Origin: Novosphingobium sp. SG707
GTDB taxonomy: Bacteria; Pseudomonadota; Alphaproteobacteria; Sphingomonadales; Sphingomonadaceae
DNA: 64,000 nucleotides
NCBI RefSeq assembly: GCF_012275515.1
Contig: NZ_JAAZQL010000005.1
Span: 62,001 to 126,000 of the forward strand
Direction of reading: 5' to 3'
Below the pieces are notes generated by a model. The model was not told where the DNA came from. It searched no databases and saw only the letters and a program-made list of their open reading frames with translations. The translations under genes were made by a program, and so were the position numbers. Below are positions 54,561 to 62,302 of the stretch, piece after piece. The stretch's first letter is position 1, and the number at the start of each line of letters is the position of its first letter.

Positions 54561-55037
54561 ATGGCATTTGGCATGGTGGCCGATGCGCAAACCCGGCTTT
54601 TGCTGCTGGGCAGCCTGCCGGGGCGGCAATCGCTGGCGGCGGGGCGCTATTATGCCCATCCGCGTAATCAGTTCTGGAGGTTGCTCTCGCCGGTGGTGGG
54701 GGCGGACCTGACGGCCATGGAGTATCAGGCGCGGCTTGCTGCGCTGCTGGGCGCGGGGATCGGCCTGTGGGATGTGGTGGAAAGCGCCCGGCGGCGCGGC
54801 AGTCTGGACGCCGACCTGCGCGAGGTGGAGGCCCGCGACCTGCGCAGCGCGGCGGCCGGTTTGCCAGCCTTGCGCGCGATGGCGTTCAACGGAGCCAAGG
54901 CCTATGCCATCGCCCGGGCGCAATTGGGCGATGATGCGCCCGTGCCCTTGATCGCGCTGCCCTCCAGCAGTCCAGCCCATGCGGTGGGAATTGCGGCGAA
55001 ACAGCCGCCATGGACGGCCTTGCGGGAGTGGTTATAA
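54561..55037 (+). CDS. DNA-deoxyinosine glycosylase (uracil-DNA glycosylase superfamily)
   Basis: The product is 158 aa. LLLLGSLPGRQSL is the catalytic motif A, YYAHPRNQFWRLL the conserved core and LPSSSPAHA motif C, the pattern of family 6 hypoxanthine/deoxyinosine-DNA glycosylases. It would remove deaminated adenine from DNA. The ATG at 54561 fits the family N terminus; a TTG at 54528 in frame is a weaker option. It stands alone, with repeat A copy 2 directly after the stop. Confidence 0.86.
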   Translation: MAFGMVADAQTRLLLLGSLPGRQSLAAGRYYAHPRNQFWRLLSPVVGADLTAMEYQARLAALLGAGIGLWDVVESARRRGSLDADLREVEARDLRSAAAGLPALRAMAFNGAKAYAIARAQLGDDAPVPLIALPSSSPAHAVGIAAKQPPWTALREWL

Positions 55038-55044
55038 GAAAGAT

Positions 55045-55269
55045 GCCTCCGGCGGGCAAAGGGCGGGGGCCCTTTGCAATCCCGATATTGGGGTTGGGCC
55101 CGGATGGAAGCGCTGCGTTTTTCGATGTTTTTAAAGCCTGCGGCGCGGCAAACGAGCGCCGCAGGCTTTAATATTTCAACATTGCGCCTATCAACCTTGG
55201 CCCAAACCGAGGCGCAACGCCGACAGTAACGGGATTGCAAAGGGCCCGCGCCCTTTGCCCGCCGGAGGC
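55045..55269 (+). repeat. Intergenic repeat A, copy 2 with 40-bp terminal inverted repeats
   Basis: Left end 55045-55084 and right end 55230-55269 are inverted repeats matching at 39 of 40 positions. Inside is a perfect 16-bp stem (55131-55146 with 55156-55171), identical to that in copy 1 at 5.1 kb. It is 225 bases, non-coding, and starts eight bases after the glycosylase stop. No clear target-site duplication is visible. It is MITE-like in form; no transposase is encoded. Confidence 0.88.
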
Positions 55270-55280
55270 CAATCTAAAAC

Positions 55281-56660
55281 TTACCACCCGCCGCCCAGCG
55301 CGAGGAACAGATTGATCTGATCCAGCACCAGCGCTTCCTTGGCTGCCTGCTCGCGCTGGGCTGCCAAAAGAGCCGTGTTACGCCCACCGATGTCCACCTG
55401 CGCCGCTGCCTTGCCGCCTTCGCGCAACCGGCGGAGCTGGTCGGCGGTTTCATCGGCGGCCTCGCGCGCCTCGGTCAGGGAGAGGAGGCGGTTGTGGTTT
55501 TCGCCATAGGTGCTGATCGCGGTCTGTACCTCGCGCAGGGCGTTGAGCACCTTGCCGTCGAACACGGCCAGAGCGCGGGCGGTGTCGGCCTTGGCGGCGC
55601 GGACCTTGGCGCGCGGGCCTGCGCTGGGGAAATTCCAGTGGATCAGCCCGGCGATGCTCCAGCGATTGGTTGCCGCTTGGCCCAGGTCGGCCAGCAGGCC
55701 GGTGGTGCCGCCGGTCAGCCCGATGCCGATTTGCGGGTAAAGTTCGGCCGTGGCCACGCCGATGCGGGCGGTGGCGGCGGCCAATTGGCGCTCGGCCGCG
55801 CGGATGTCGGGGCGGCGCGCGATCAGCGCGGCACCATCGCCGGTGGGCAGCGGCTGCGACAATTTGGGCAGGTGGTGGCAGGCCTCGGCCTCGCGCGGAT
55901 AGTCATCGGGCGTGCGGCCCATCAGGAACGCAAGCCGATAGAGCGCCGCGCGCGACTTGATCTTGTCGAGCGGCAAGGCGGCGCGCGCATCGGCCAGACG
56001 CGCCTTGGCGGCGGACACCTCGATCGCGCTGCCCCGGCCCTCGGCCTGCAGGCGCTCGGCAAATTCGACCAGCCGCTCCTGCACTTCCACCGAATGCTCG
56101 ACGATAGCTTCCATTTCCTGCGCGCCGCAGACTTCGACATAGGATTTGGCCACCTCGGCGGCCAGCGTCACCTTGACCGCATCGGCCAACGCGCCCACGG
56201 CCCCTTCATCGGCGCGCGCGGCCTCGGCCCCCCGGCGCAACCGGCCGAACAGGTCGAACTGATAGCTGACCCCGCCGCCGGCCGAGCCGAGATTCATCAC
56301 CGGCAGTTGTTCGGTCAGCAGATAGGATTCGCCCGAAAGCCTTGCGCGCTGGGCGGCGGCCTCGACGGAAAATTCCGGCTCATTGGCGCCTTCTGCCGCC
56401 TCGGTCATCGCCCGCGCCCGGCCCAGAGAGGCCGCCGCCACGCGCAATTCGGTGTTGGCGCTCAGCGCCTGTTCCTCAAGCCGATCCAGCACCGGATCAT
56501 CATAAAGATGCCACCAGCGCGGGGGCAGGGGCGCCTGCTGCGTCATGCCATCGGCCTGCGACAACTTGGCCGAAACGGGCTTGGGCGCCTGATAATTCGG
56601 CCCCATCACGCATCCGGACAGCGCCAGCGCAGCGCAGGCCGTCAGTAGGCCCTTATTCAT
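55281..56660 (-). CDS. Outer-membrane efflux lipoprotein (NodT family)
   Basis: The product is 459 aa. A lipobox (LALSGC) follows a short signal peptide, then the OEP repeats (SVEAAAQRARLSGESYLLTE and YPQIGIGLTGGTTGLL). It is the outer-membrane channel of the Aae-like aromatic efflux operon, being last in the cotranscribed set. A GTG at 56672 overlapping the adaptor stop is an alternative start; the ATG at 56660 gives a clean signal peptide. Confidence 0.9.
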   Translation of the reverse strand: MNKGLLTACAALALSGCVMGPNYQAPKPVSAKLSQADGMTQQAPLPPRWWHLYDDPVLDRLEEQALSANTELRVAAASLGRARAMTEAAEGANEPEFSVEAAAQRARLSGESYLLTEQLPVMNLGSAGGGVSYQFDLFGRLRRGAEAARADEGAVGALADAVKVTLAAEVAKSYVEVCGAQEMEAIVEHSVEVQERLVEFAERLQAEGRGSAIEVSAAKARLADARAALPLDKIKSRAALYRLAFLMGRTPDDYPREAEACHHLPKLSQPLPTGDGAALIARRPDIRAAERQLAAATARIGVATAELYPQIGIGLTGGTTGLLADLGQAATNRWSIAGLIHWNFPSAGPRAKVRAAKADTARALAVFDGKVLNALREVQTAISTYGENHNRLLSLTEAREAADETADQLRRLREGGKAAAQVDIGGRNTALLAAQREQAAKEALVLDQINLFLALGGGW

Positions 56661-56668
56661 GGGGGGCT

Positions 56669-57640
56669 TCACTTCGCGCCATCCCGCGCCAGCGTGACCG
56701 AGGCCGTCCGTCCAGCGATCAGCGCGATATCGGCGGGCGGATTGTCCAGCTTGATGCGCACCGGCACACGTTGGGCCAGACGCACCCAGCTGAACGAAGG
56801 GTTGATCGCGGGCAGCATCTTCGCGCTCGCGAGCCTGTCATGATCCTCGATCGCGGCGGCCAGTGAGACGACATGGCCGGTCAGCACCTTGCTCTCGCCC
56901 ATCATGCGGATCGTTGCGGCCTGACCCACATGGACATGGGGCAGCTTGGTTTCCTCAAAATAGCCCTCGACGCGCAAAGATGCCGTGTCGATCAGCGCCA
57001 TCACCGGCGCGCCCGCGCTGACATAATTGCCCACGCGCAGGTTGAGGTCGGACATGCGCCCGTCGGTGGGGGCGACCACCCGCGTGCGCGTCCGGTTGAG
57101 CAGCGCCAGATCACGCGCGTCGCGCGCCGCCGTCACCCGCGCTTCGGCCTCGGCCAGCATGGCATTGGCCTCGGCGGATTTGGCCTGCGCCTCGGCGGCC
57201 TTGGATTGGCTCTGCTCGGTGGCCTCGGCGGCGACCAGATCGCCCAGCTTCTGGTTGCGGGTGGCGTCGCGTTTTGCCTGTGTCAGCACCACATTGGCGC
57301 TCTGGATCGCGGCGCGTGCGCGCGTCACGTCGGCCTGAGCGCTCTGCAACTGGCTGTCGGCCTGGCGGATGGCCAGATCAAAGCGCGCCGGGTCGATCTG
57401 AAACAGCACATCGCCTTTGCGCACGGCCTGATCGTGGGTGACGAAAACCTGCGTCACCAATCCGGCCACATCGGGCGCCACCTGTACCACATCGGCCCGC
57501 ACGCGCCCGTCGCGCGTCCATGGGTCGGCCTGATAATAGGTAATCAGCGCGCGCCCCGCCACAAGCGCGGCCGCCACCAGCACGCCGGTCACAGCATAGC
57601 GGACGACTTTGGAGCCAGCAGGAGAAAGCGAGAGAGTCAT
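56669..57640 (-). CDS. HlyD-family adaptor, AaeA-like
   Basis: The product is 323 aa. It has one N-terminal transmembrane helix (YAVTGVLVAAALVAGRALIT), DPWTRDGRVRADVVQVAPDV, a long Ala-rich alpha hairpin (about residues 80-170) and a beta-barrel (VEGYFEETKLPHVHVGQAAT). The DGRVRADVV start is typical of the AaeA/EmrA-like group that works with FUSC permeases. It lies ten bases after the DUF1656 gene. Confidence 0.9.
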   Translation of the reverse strand: MTLSLSPAGSKVVRYAVTGVLVAAALVAGRALITYYQADPWTRDGRVRADVVQVAPDVAGLVTQVFVTHDQAVRKGDVLFQIDPARFDLAIRQADSQLQSAQADVTRARAAIQSANVVLTQAKRDATRNQKLGDLVAAEATEQSQSKAAEAQAKSAEANAMLAEAEARVTAARDARDLALLNRTRTRVVAPTDGRMSDLNLRVGNYVSAGAPVMALIDTASLRVEGYFEETKLPHVHVGQAATIRMMGESKVLTGHVVSLAAAIEDHDRLASAKMLPAINPSFSWVRLAQRVPVRIKLDNPPADIALIAGRTASVTLARDGAK

Positions 57641-57650
57641 GGCAGGGGCC

Positions 57651-57881
57651 TTATAGCGGGGAATGCAGAAGCGAGGGGACGAGCGGCGGCAGCCACAGCG
57701 TCACCATCGCCCAGACGAGAACAAACATGGCCGTATCGAACAGCACCGGATGCCATACGAAACGATAAAAACGGACGGCGATCAACAGCCTGTGCAGCAG
57801 CAGCGCAATCAGCAGCGCGATGCAGCCATGCACGGGGGCCGCGTCAATATAGATGCCGCCAAGGATATATTCGGCGCTCAT
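57651..57881 (-). CDS. DUF1656 (AaeX-like) small membrane protein
   Basis: The product is 76 aa with two transmembrane helices. It starts MSAEYILGGIYIDAAPVHGC, the standard AaeX/DUF1656 pattern. Such proteins accompany AaeAB-type pumps with unknown role. Its start overlaps the FUSC stop by ATGA, so it is translationally coupled. Confidence 0.88.
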   Translation of the reverse strand: MSAEYILGGIYIDAAPVHGCIALLIALLLHRLLIAVRFYRFVWHPVLFDTAMFVLVWAMVTLWLPPLVPSLLHSPL

Positions 57882-59773
57882 GCGTAACCTCCGGCGCGAA
57901 AGGCGGGTGCATGGGGAAACAGGTTGCGGCGCAGCGCCACCAGCGCGGCGCGGCCCTGTTCCGGCTCGGTGATCAGGGTGGCCGATGTGGCCAGTTGCGG
58001 CAAGGGCTGGCTTTGCGTCAGGCGCAGCGCGATGTCGATCGCCTCCAGCAATTCGGGCGGGGGCGGCGTGTCGCGCTTGTTCGACCAATGCGCCGTGCCC
58101 AGACGCAGCATATGTTCAAGCGCGGCGGAAAGGGCGGGCGTGGCATGGCTGCGCAGATGCTGGATCTGGACGATGTTCATCGCGATGCGGATGTCGCTCA
58201 GCCCCGCCGTCGCCATATCGGTGTCCGCGCCCAGACGCTGGGTGATAAGGGCGAGCTGATCGGTGCTGCGCCCCAGCGCGGCCAGCGCATCGGGCGGCGA
58301 GGAGGCCCGCGCCAGCGACACCAGATCGCGCCGCATCCGCGCGTTCAGCCGGGCAATCGCCACATCCTTGCTGATCGTGGTCAGCCCCGCCGTCATCCCG
58401 GCGGCCACCACCATGGCCACGAACTGGGCCAGATTGGTGTTGAGGAAATGCGCAAAATCGGCGGTATAGGTTTCCTGCAGGGCGAGCGTGCTGCAAAAGC
58501 CCATCATCAGCGCAAGGGAGAACAGGCCATAGCGCGGATTGGGCAGCAAACTGCCAAACAGCAGCAGGGAGGGCGAAAGCACCAGCACCAGCGGCAGGAA
58601 CCCGTCGATCTGGGGCAGGATATAGAACAGATACAGCCCCGCCAGCGGCATGGCCGAGAGCGTGGCCACCCCGAAATTGAGAATGGCGGGCACCGGATTG
58701 TCCATCGCCGCAAACAGACAGCAGAACACGCCCGCCAGCGCGGCGGCCGAGGCGCCGTCATGCCAGCCCGACAGGATCCAGATCGCACAGACCACCAGAA
58801 TGGTCAGCGTGGCCGCTACCCCCGCGATCAGCGCCGACATCGGATCGGCATGCAATTCGATCGTGCCCTTCTGCTCCTGATCCGAGAGCGGCGAGGGACT
58901 TTGCGGATGGCCCAGATGATGGAGAAGCGCATCGCATTCATCCAGCAGCACGCCCGCCTGTCGCCGCCGCAACTCATAGCTTTCGCGCAGCAGGTTGTTC
59001 CATTCATCATCGGCATCGCCGATCGCGCGCCGCCGGTCCGCCATGCCCGAGAGCACCGGCAAGAGCAGCAGCACGCGGCGCAGCAGCGCCTGAACGCTGG
59101 CCGTGGCCTCGCGCCAGTGCGATGTGTCAAAGGGGATGTGCGTTGCCAGCAGCGTGCATTCCACCGCATCGACGGCCAGTTGCTGGCGGTCGCGCAGCGA
59201 GGTGGTCGGGTGCGCGCCGCCCAGAATATCGTCATACCATCCGCGCGCATCGGTCAGCCAGCGCTTGAGGCGCGGCTCCAGCGCTGTGGCCACCGATTTG
59301 GGCCACAGCAGGCTGTGAGCCAGAGTGGCGCAGGTGATGCCCAGCACGATCTCGGTCACGCGCGCGGCGGCAATGTCAAACACCGCCTCGGGCCGGTCCA
59401 CGGCGGGAAAGGCGATGATCGCGGCGGTATAGCCCGCCAGCATCAGCATATAAGCGCGCGGCGAACGGTCGAGCAGCGAGATGGCCAGCGTGATCCCGAC
59501 CCAGAGCGCCAGCGCAAGGCTGAGCAATTCGGGCCATTCCACCAGCATCGGCACCAGCGCCACCGCCACCGTGGCGCCGCCGCCCGTGCCGATCACGCGA
59601 TAGATCGCTTTGGATCGGGTGGCGCCCGAGAGCGGGCTTGACACAATATAGGCCGTGCTCATCGCCCAAAAGGGCATGGGCAGCCCAACGAACAGGCTGA
59701 TCCATAGGGCCAGCAGCGCGGCAAAGGCGGTCTTGGCGGAATAGGCCCACGCGGACCAACTGGGCAAGGTCAT
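57878..59773 (-). CDS. FUSC-family permease, AaeB-like
   Basis: The product is 631 aa. Two bundles of hydrophobic helices (about residues 15-165 and 330-475) flank long soluble helices, the FUSC/AaeB architecture. FWAMSTAYIVSSPLSGATRS is the conserved first-domain motif. It probably exports aromatic acids such as hydroxybenzoates or fusaric acid-like compounds. The ATG at 59773 is chosen; a TTG lies two codons upstream. The gene begins the operon FUSC, DUF1656, HlyD, OMF and is divergent from a LysR gene. Confidence 0.9.
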   Translation of the reverse strand: MTLPSWSAWAYSAKTAFAALLALWISLFVGLPMPFWAMSTAYIVSSPLSGATRSKAIYRVIGTGGGATVAVALVPMLVEWPELLSLALALWVGITLAISLLDRSPRAYMLMLAGYTAAIIAFPAVDRPEAVFDIAAARVTEIVLGITCATLAHSLLWPKSVATALEPRLKRWLTDARGWYDDILGGAHPTTSLRDRQQLAVDAVECTLLATHIPFDTSHWREATASVQALLRRVLLLLPVLSGMADRRRAIGDADDEWNNLLRESYELRRRQAGVLLDECDALLHHLGHPQSPSPLSDQEQKGTIELHADPMSALIAGVAATLTILVVCAIWILSGWHDGASAAALAGVFCCLFAAMDNPVPAILNFGVATLSAMPLAGLYLFYILPQIDGFLPLVLVLSPSLLLFGSLLPNPRYGLFSLALMMGFCSTLALQETYTADFAHFLNTNLAQFVAMVVAAGMTAGLTTISKDVAIARLNARMRRDLVSLARASSPPDALAALGRSTDQLALITQRLGADTDMATAGLSDIRIAMNIVQIQHLRSHATPALSAALEHMLRLGTAHWSNKRDTPPPPELLEAIDIALRLTQSQPLPQLATSATLITEPEQGRAALVALRRNLFPHAPAFRAGGYA

Positions 59774-59908
59774 GCGCAACGACCGCAGGCGGGATGGGGC
59801 AACAGATCGATCACGAAGGGCGACTCGAAACGGGGGGACATCTGTGCCTTAGGCCTCCTTATGCCGTCATACCACACAGCAGTCTGGCATTTAGCAATAA
59901 AAATATTT

Positions 59909-60805
59909 ATGGCATCGCTTATGTCGCTTCAGCATCTGCGCACCTTTGTCGAAGTCTATCGCCAGCGTTCGATCAGCGGGGCCGCGCGTAGCCTTGGCCT
60001 GACGCAACCGGCGGTTTCCCAGCATATTGCCGCGCTGGAGGCCGCCATCGAGCGCGATTTGTTCACCCGCCAGCCCAAGGGCGTCATCCCCACACTGGCG
60101 GGCGAGGAACTGGCCGCCAGCCTTGGCGACCGGCTCGATATTGCCGAGGCGGCGCTGGCGGCGGCGCGGGCGCGTTCCTCGGATATGACGGGATCGGTGC
60201 GGCTGATCGGCCATGGCGATTTTCTGGCCGAGGTGGTGGCGCCGCGCCTCTTGCCGCTGCTCCATTCGGGCCTGCGCATCAGCCTGCACACCGGCGACCG
60301 CGAGGCGATCCGCCAGGGGCTGATCGAGGGCAATTACGATCTTGGCCTCTCGGCCTATGTGCTGGCCGACCGCCGGTTGCGCAGCGCGCGCATTCATGAA
60401 GAGCGGGTCTATGCCGTGGCGGCGCCGCGCGTGGCCGCGCGCATCATGGCCGCGCCCGATCTGCGCCGGGCGTTGATGGCCGAACCGGTGCTGGCCTATC
60501 ATCTCGAACGCCCGCTGGTCGAGGACTGGCTGGTGGAAAACCGTCTGCCGGGCCCGCCCGTCAGCCCGGCGGTGGTGGGGCAGGACCTGCGCTGTCTGCG
60601 CAGCCTGATGATGCAGGAATTCGGCTGGACCGCGCTGCCCGGCTATCTGTGCGGCGATCTGATCGCGCAGGGGCAATTGACCGAGATCGTCGCCCCGGTC
60701 GAGCGGCCGGTCCACACCTATTCGCTGGTCTGGTCGCCCGCAGCCCTGCGTCATCCGCGGGTTGCCTTTGCCCGCAATGCGTTGATGGCGGGCAGCTTTC
60801 CCTGA
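59909..60805 (+). CDS. LysR-family regulator
   Basis: The product is about 298 aa. The N-terminal HTH is LQHLRTFVEVYRQRSISGAA and RSLGLTQPAVSQHIAALEAA; a periplasmic-binding-like effector domain follows. It is divergent from the FUSC operon across a 135-base gap, so it probably controls it, like AaeR for aaeXAB. No clear ribosome site precedes 59909 or 59921 (MSLQHL), so the start is uncertain by a few codons. Confidence 0.9.
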   Translation: MASLMSLQHLRTFVEVYRQRSISGAARSLGLTQPAVSQHIAALEAAIERDLFTRQPKGVIPTLAGEELAASLGDRLDIAEAALAAARARSSDMTGSVRLIGHGDFLAEVVAPRLLPLLHSGLRISLHTGDREAIRQGLIEGNYDLGLSAYVLADRRLRSARIHEERVYAVAAPRVAARIMAAPDLRRALMAEPVLAYHLERPLVEDWLVENRLPGPPVSPAVVGQDLRCLRSLMMQEFGWTALPGYLCGDLIAQGQLTEIVAPVERPVHTYSLVWSPAALRHPRVAFARNALMAGSFP

Positions 60806-60920
60806 AAGGGACATTTTCCCACCGATTTGTCGCAATTTGTCGTAGTTACCACTAGGCAGTCTGCACGAGTTCTCTACAAGGATCGTGCGATGGCGGGGGC
60901 CTGAGTTGGGGAATTTTGTG

Positions 60921-61925
60921 ATGTTGGGATCGGCCATGTCTTGTCGTGGGGGCAAGAGCGGTTTGTTGAAAGGCGGTGTTGCGCTGGCATGGATGCTGGC
61001 GGCGGCGCCATGTTGGGCGCAATCGGTTTCTCCCGACGCTGCGCCGGGCGTTGCTGCGCCGCAGAGCGTGACGCAGGATGTGGCAGCAGCGCCCAATGTT
61101 CCGCCGGTTCAGGACGCCGCCCCGGCATTGACATCGGCCCAGCCTGCGCCCTCGACCCCAGCTTCCGCCGAAGCCCAGCCTGCCGAGCCGCCGCGTCACC
61201 CCGGCCATCGTGGCGCCGAGGAAGAACCCGGCATCGTGGTTTCCTCGCGCCCGCTGGCGCCCGATCCTGGCCGGGCCATCAATCAGGCGTCCTTTGCCGT
61301 GACACAGGCCGTTGACAATGCGGTGCTCGAACCTTTTTCCAAAGGGTATGAGGCGGTGGTGCCTTCGCCGGTGCGCGATGGCATTCACAATGCACTTTAT
61401 AACCTGCGCGAACCGGTGATCGCGGCCAATTTCCTGATGCAGCACAAGGTCGGCAAGACCGCTGAAACGGTCGCCCGTTTCGTCCTCAATTCGACGATCG
61501 GTCTGGCCGGCATCTTTGATATGGCCAAGCGCAAGCCGTTCAGGCTGCCTTTCCGCGAAAACGGTTTTGCCGATACGCTGGGTTTTTACGGCGTGCCCAA
61601 TGGGCCCTATATCTACATGCCCCTGTTCGGATCGACGACCCTGCGTGATCTGACCGGGCGAATTGTGGATCGTGCGGCCTTGCCTCTGGCAATCGGCCGC
61701 AATGTCCTGCCGACGGCGGCCGTCGTGCCGATGATCGTGCTGGGGATTGTGGATCGCCGGGTGGTCAACAAGGAGCGGCTGCGGCAGGAAAAGGAATCGG
61801 CCGACCCCTATACGACGACCCGCGACAATTATCTGCGCCGCCGCGCCGATCATATCGAGGAACTGCGCCATCCCCATGGCGAGGACGAAGCGGGCAAAAA
61901 AGCGGAAAAAGAAGAAGAGGGCTGA
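60921..61925 (+). CDS. mlaA: MlaA/VacJ-family phospholipid transport protein
   Basis: The product is 334 aa. The VacJ region is clear: AINQASFAVTQAVDNAVLEP, FSKGYEAVVPSPVRDGIHNA and LYNLREPV. MlaA removes misplaced phospholipids from the outer leaflet. Two oddities: the signal region MLAAAPCWAQS lacks a normal lipobox (AAPC), and an unusual Pro/Ala-rich stretch of about 80 residues precedes the domain. GGGGA lies before the ATG at 60921; 60936 and a GTG at 60885 are alternatives. Confidence 0.85.
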   Translation: MLGSAMSCRGGKSGLLKGGVALAWMLAAAPCWAQSVSPDAAPGVAAPQSVTQDVAAAPNVPPVQDAAPALTSAQPAPSTPASAEAQPAEPPRHPGHRGAEEEPGIVVSSRPLAPDPGRAINQASFAVTQAVDNAVLEPFSKGYEAVVPSPVRDGIHNALYNLREPVIAANFLMQHKVGKTAETVARFVLNSTIGLAGIFDMAKRKPFRLPFRENGFADTLGFYGVPNGPYIYMPLFGSTTLRDLTGRIVDRAALPLAIGRNVLPTAAVVPMIVLGIVDRRVVNKERLRQEKESADPYTTTRDNYLRRRADHIEELRHPHGEDEAGKKAEKEEEG

Positions 61926-61941
61926 GACCTCAGCCCTCTTC
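61914..61941 (-). terminator. Terminator of the metal-pump operon
   Basis: A perfect 13-bp stem (GAAGAGGGCTGAG / CTCAGCCCTCTTC) with a 2-nt loop is followed on the minus strand by TTCTTTTTC. It overlaps the end of the convergent mlaA gene. Confidence 0.85.
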
Positions 61942-61949
61942 GGTAAGGT

Positions 61950-62288
61950 TTAATCCTCCGGCTCCGCGGCGATAAACAGGCATTGTTCGACCCGCATGGT
62001 CCAGATCAGCCCGTCGCCCTGACGGGCGGTGCGGGTGATCTGGTGGATCGTGTCATAGATCGGCTTGGCATTGGCTTCGTCCACGACGATGTGGATCATG
62101 GATTTGGGCGTGAAATCGACCAGTTCCTGTTTGATCGTCCAGGGATAGTTGCCCAGCTTTCCCGTGCCGCTGCACCCTTCGACGCGGGCCACGGTCATGC
62201 CGGGAAATTCCGGCAATTGCCGCAGCGCCACGCGCAGCATTTCAAGACGGCTGGGCCGAACAACGGCGCGGATTTCAATCATGGCCAT
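61950..62288 (-). CDS. PII-like protein downstream of a metal RND pump
   Basis: The product is 112 aa of the GlnB/CutA-like ferredoxin fold (MIEIRAVVRPSRLEMLRVAL, DFTPKSMIHIVVDEANAKPI, GDGLIWTMRVEQCLFI). The T-loop is short and lacks the uridylylated Tyr51 region of GlnB, and the TGKIGDGKIF pattern is altered to TARQGDGLIW. It follows the CzcA-like gene by 14 bases and GGGGAG lies upstream. PII-like proteins in this position are suspected metal or nucleotide sensors of the pump. The role is inferred. Confidence 0.8.
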   Translation of the reverse strand: MAMIEIRAVVRPSRLEMLRVALRQLPEFPGMTVARVEGCSGTGKLGNYPWTIKQELVDFTPKSMIHIVVDEANAKPIYDTIHQITRTARQGDGLIWTMRVEQCLFIAAEPED

Positions 62289-62302
62289 GGTGTTTTCTCC
62301 CC

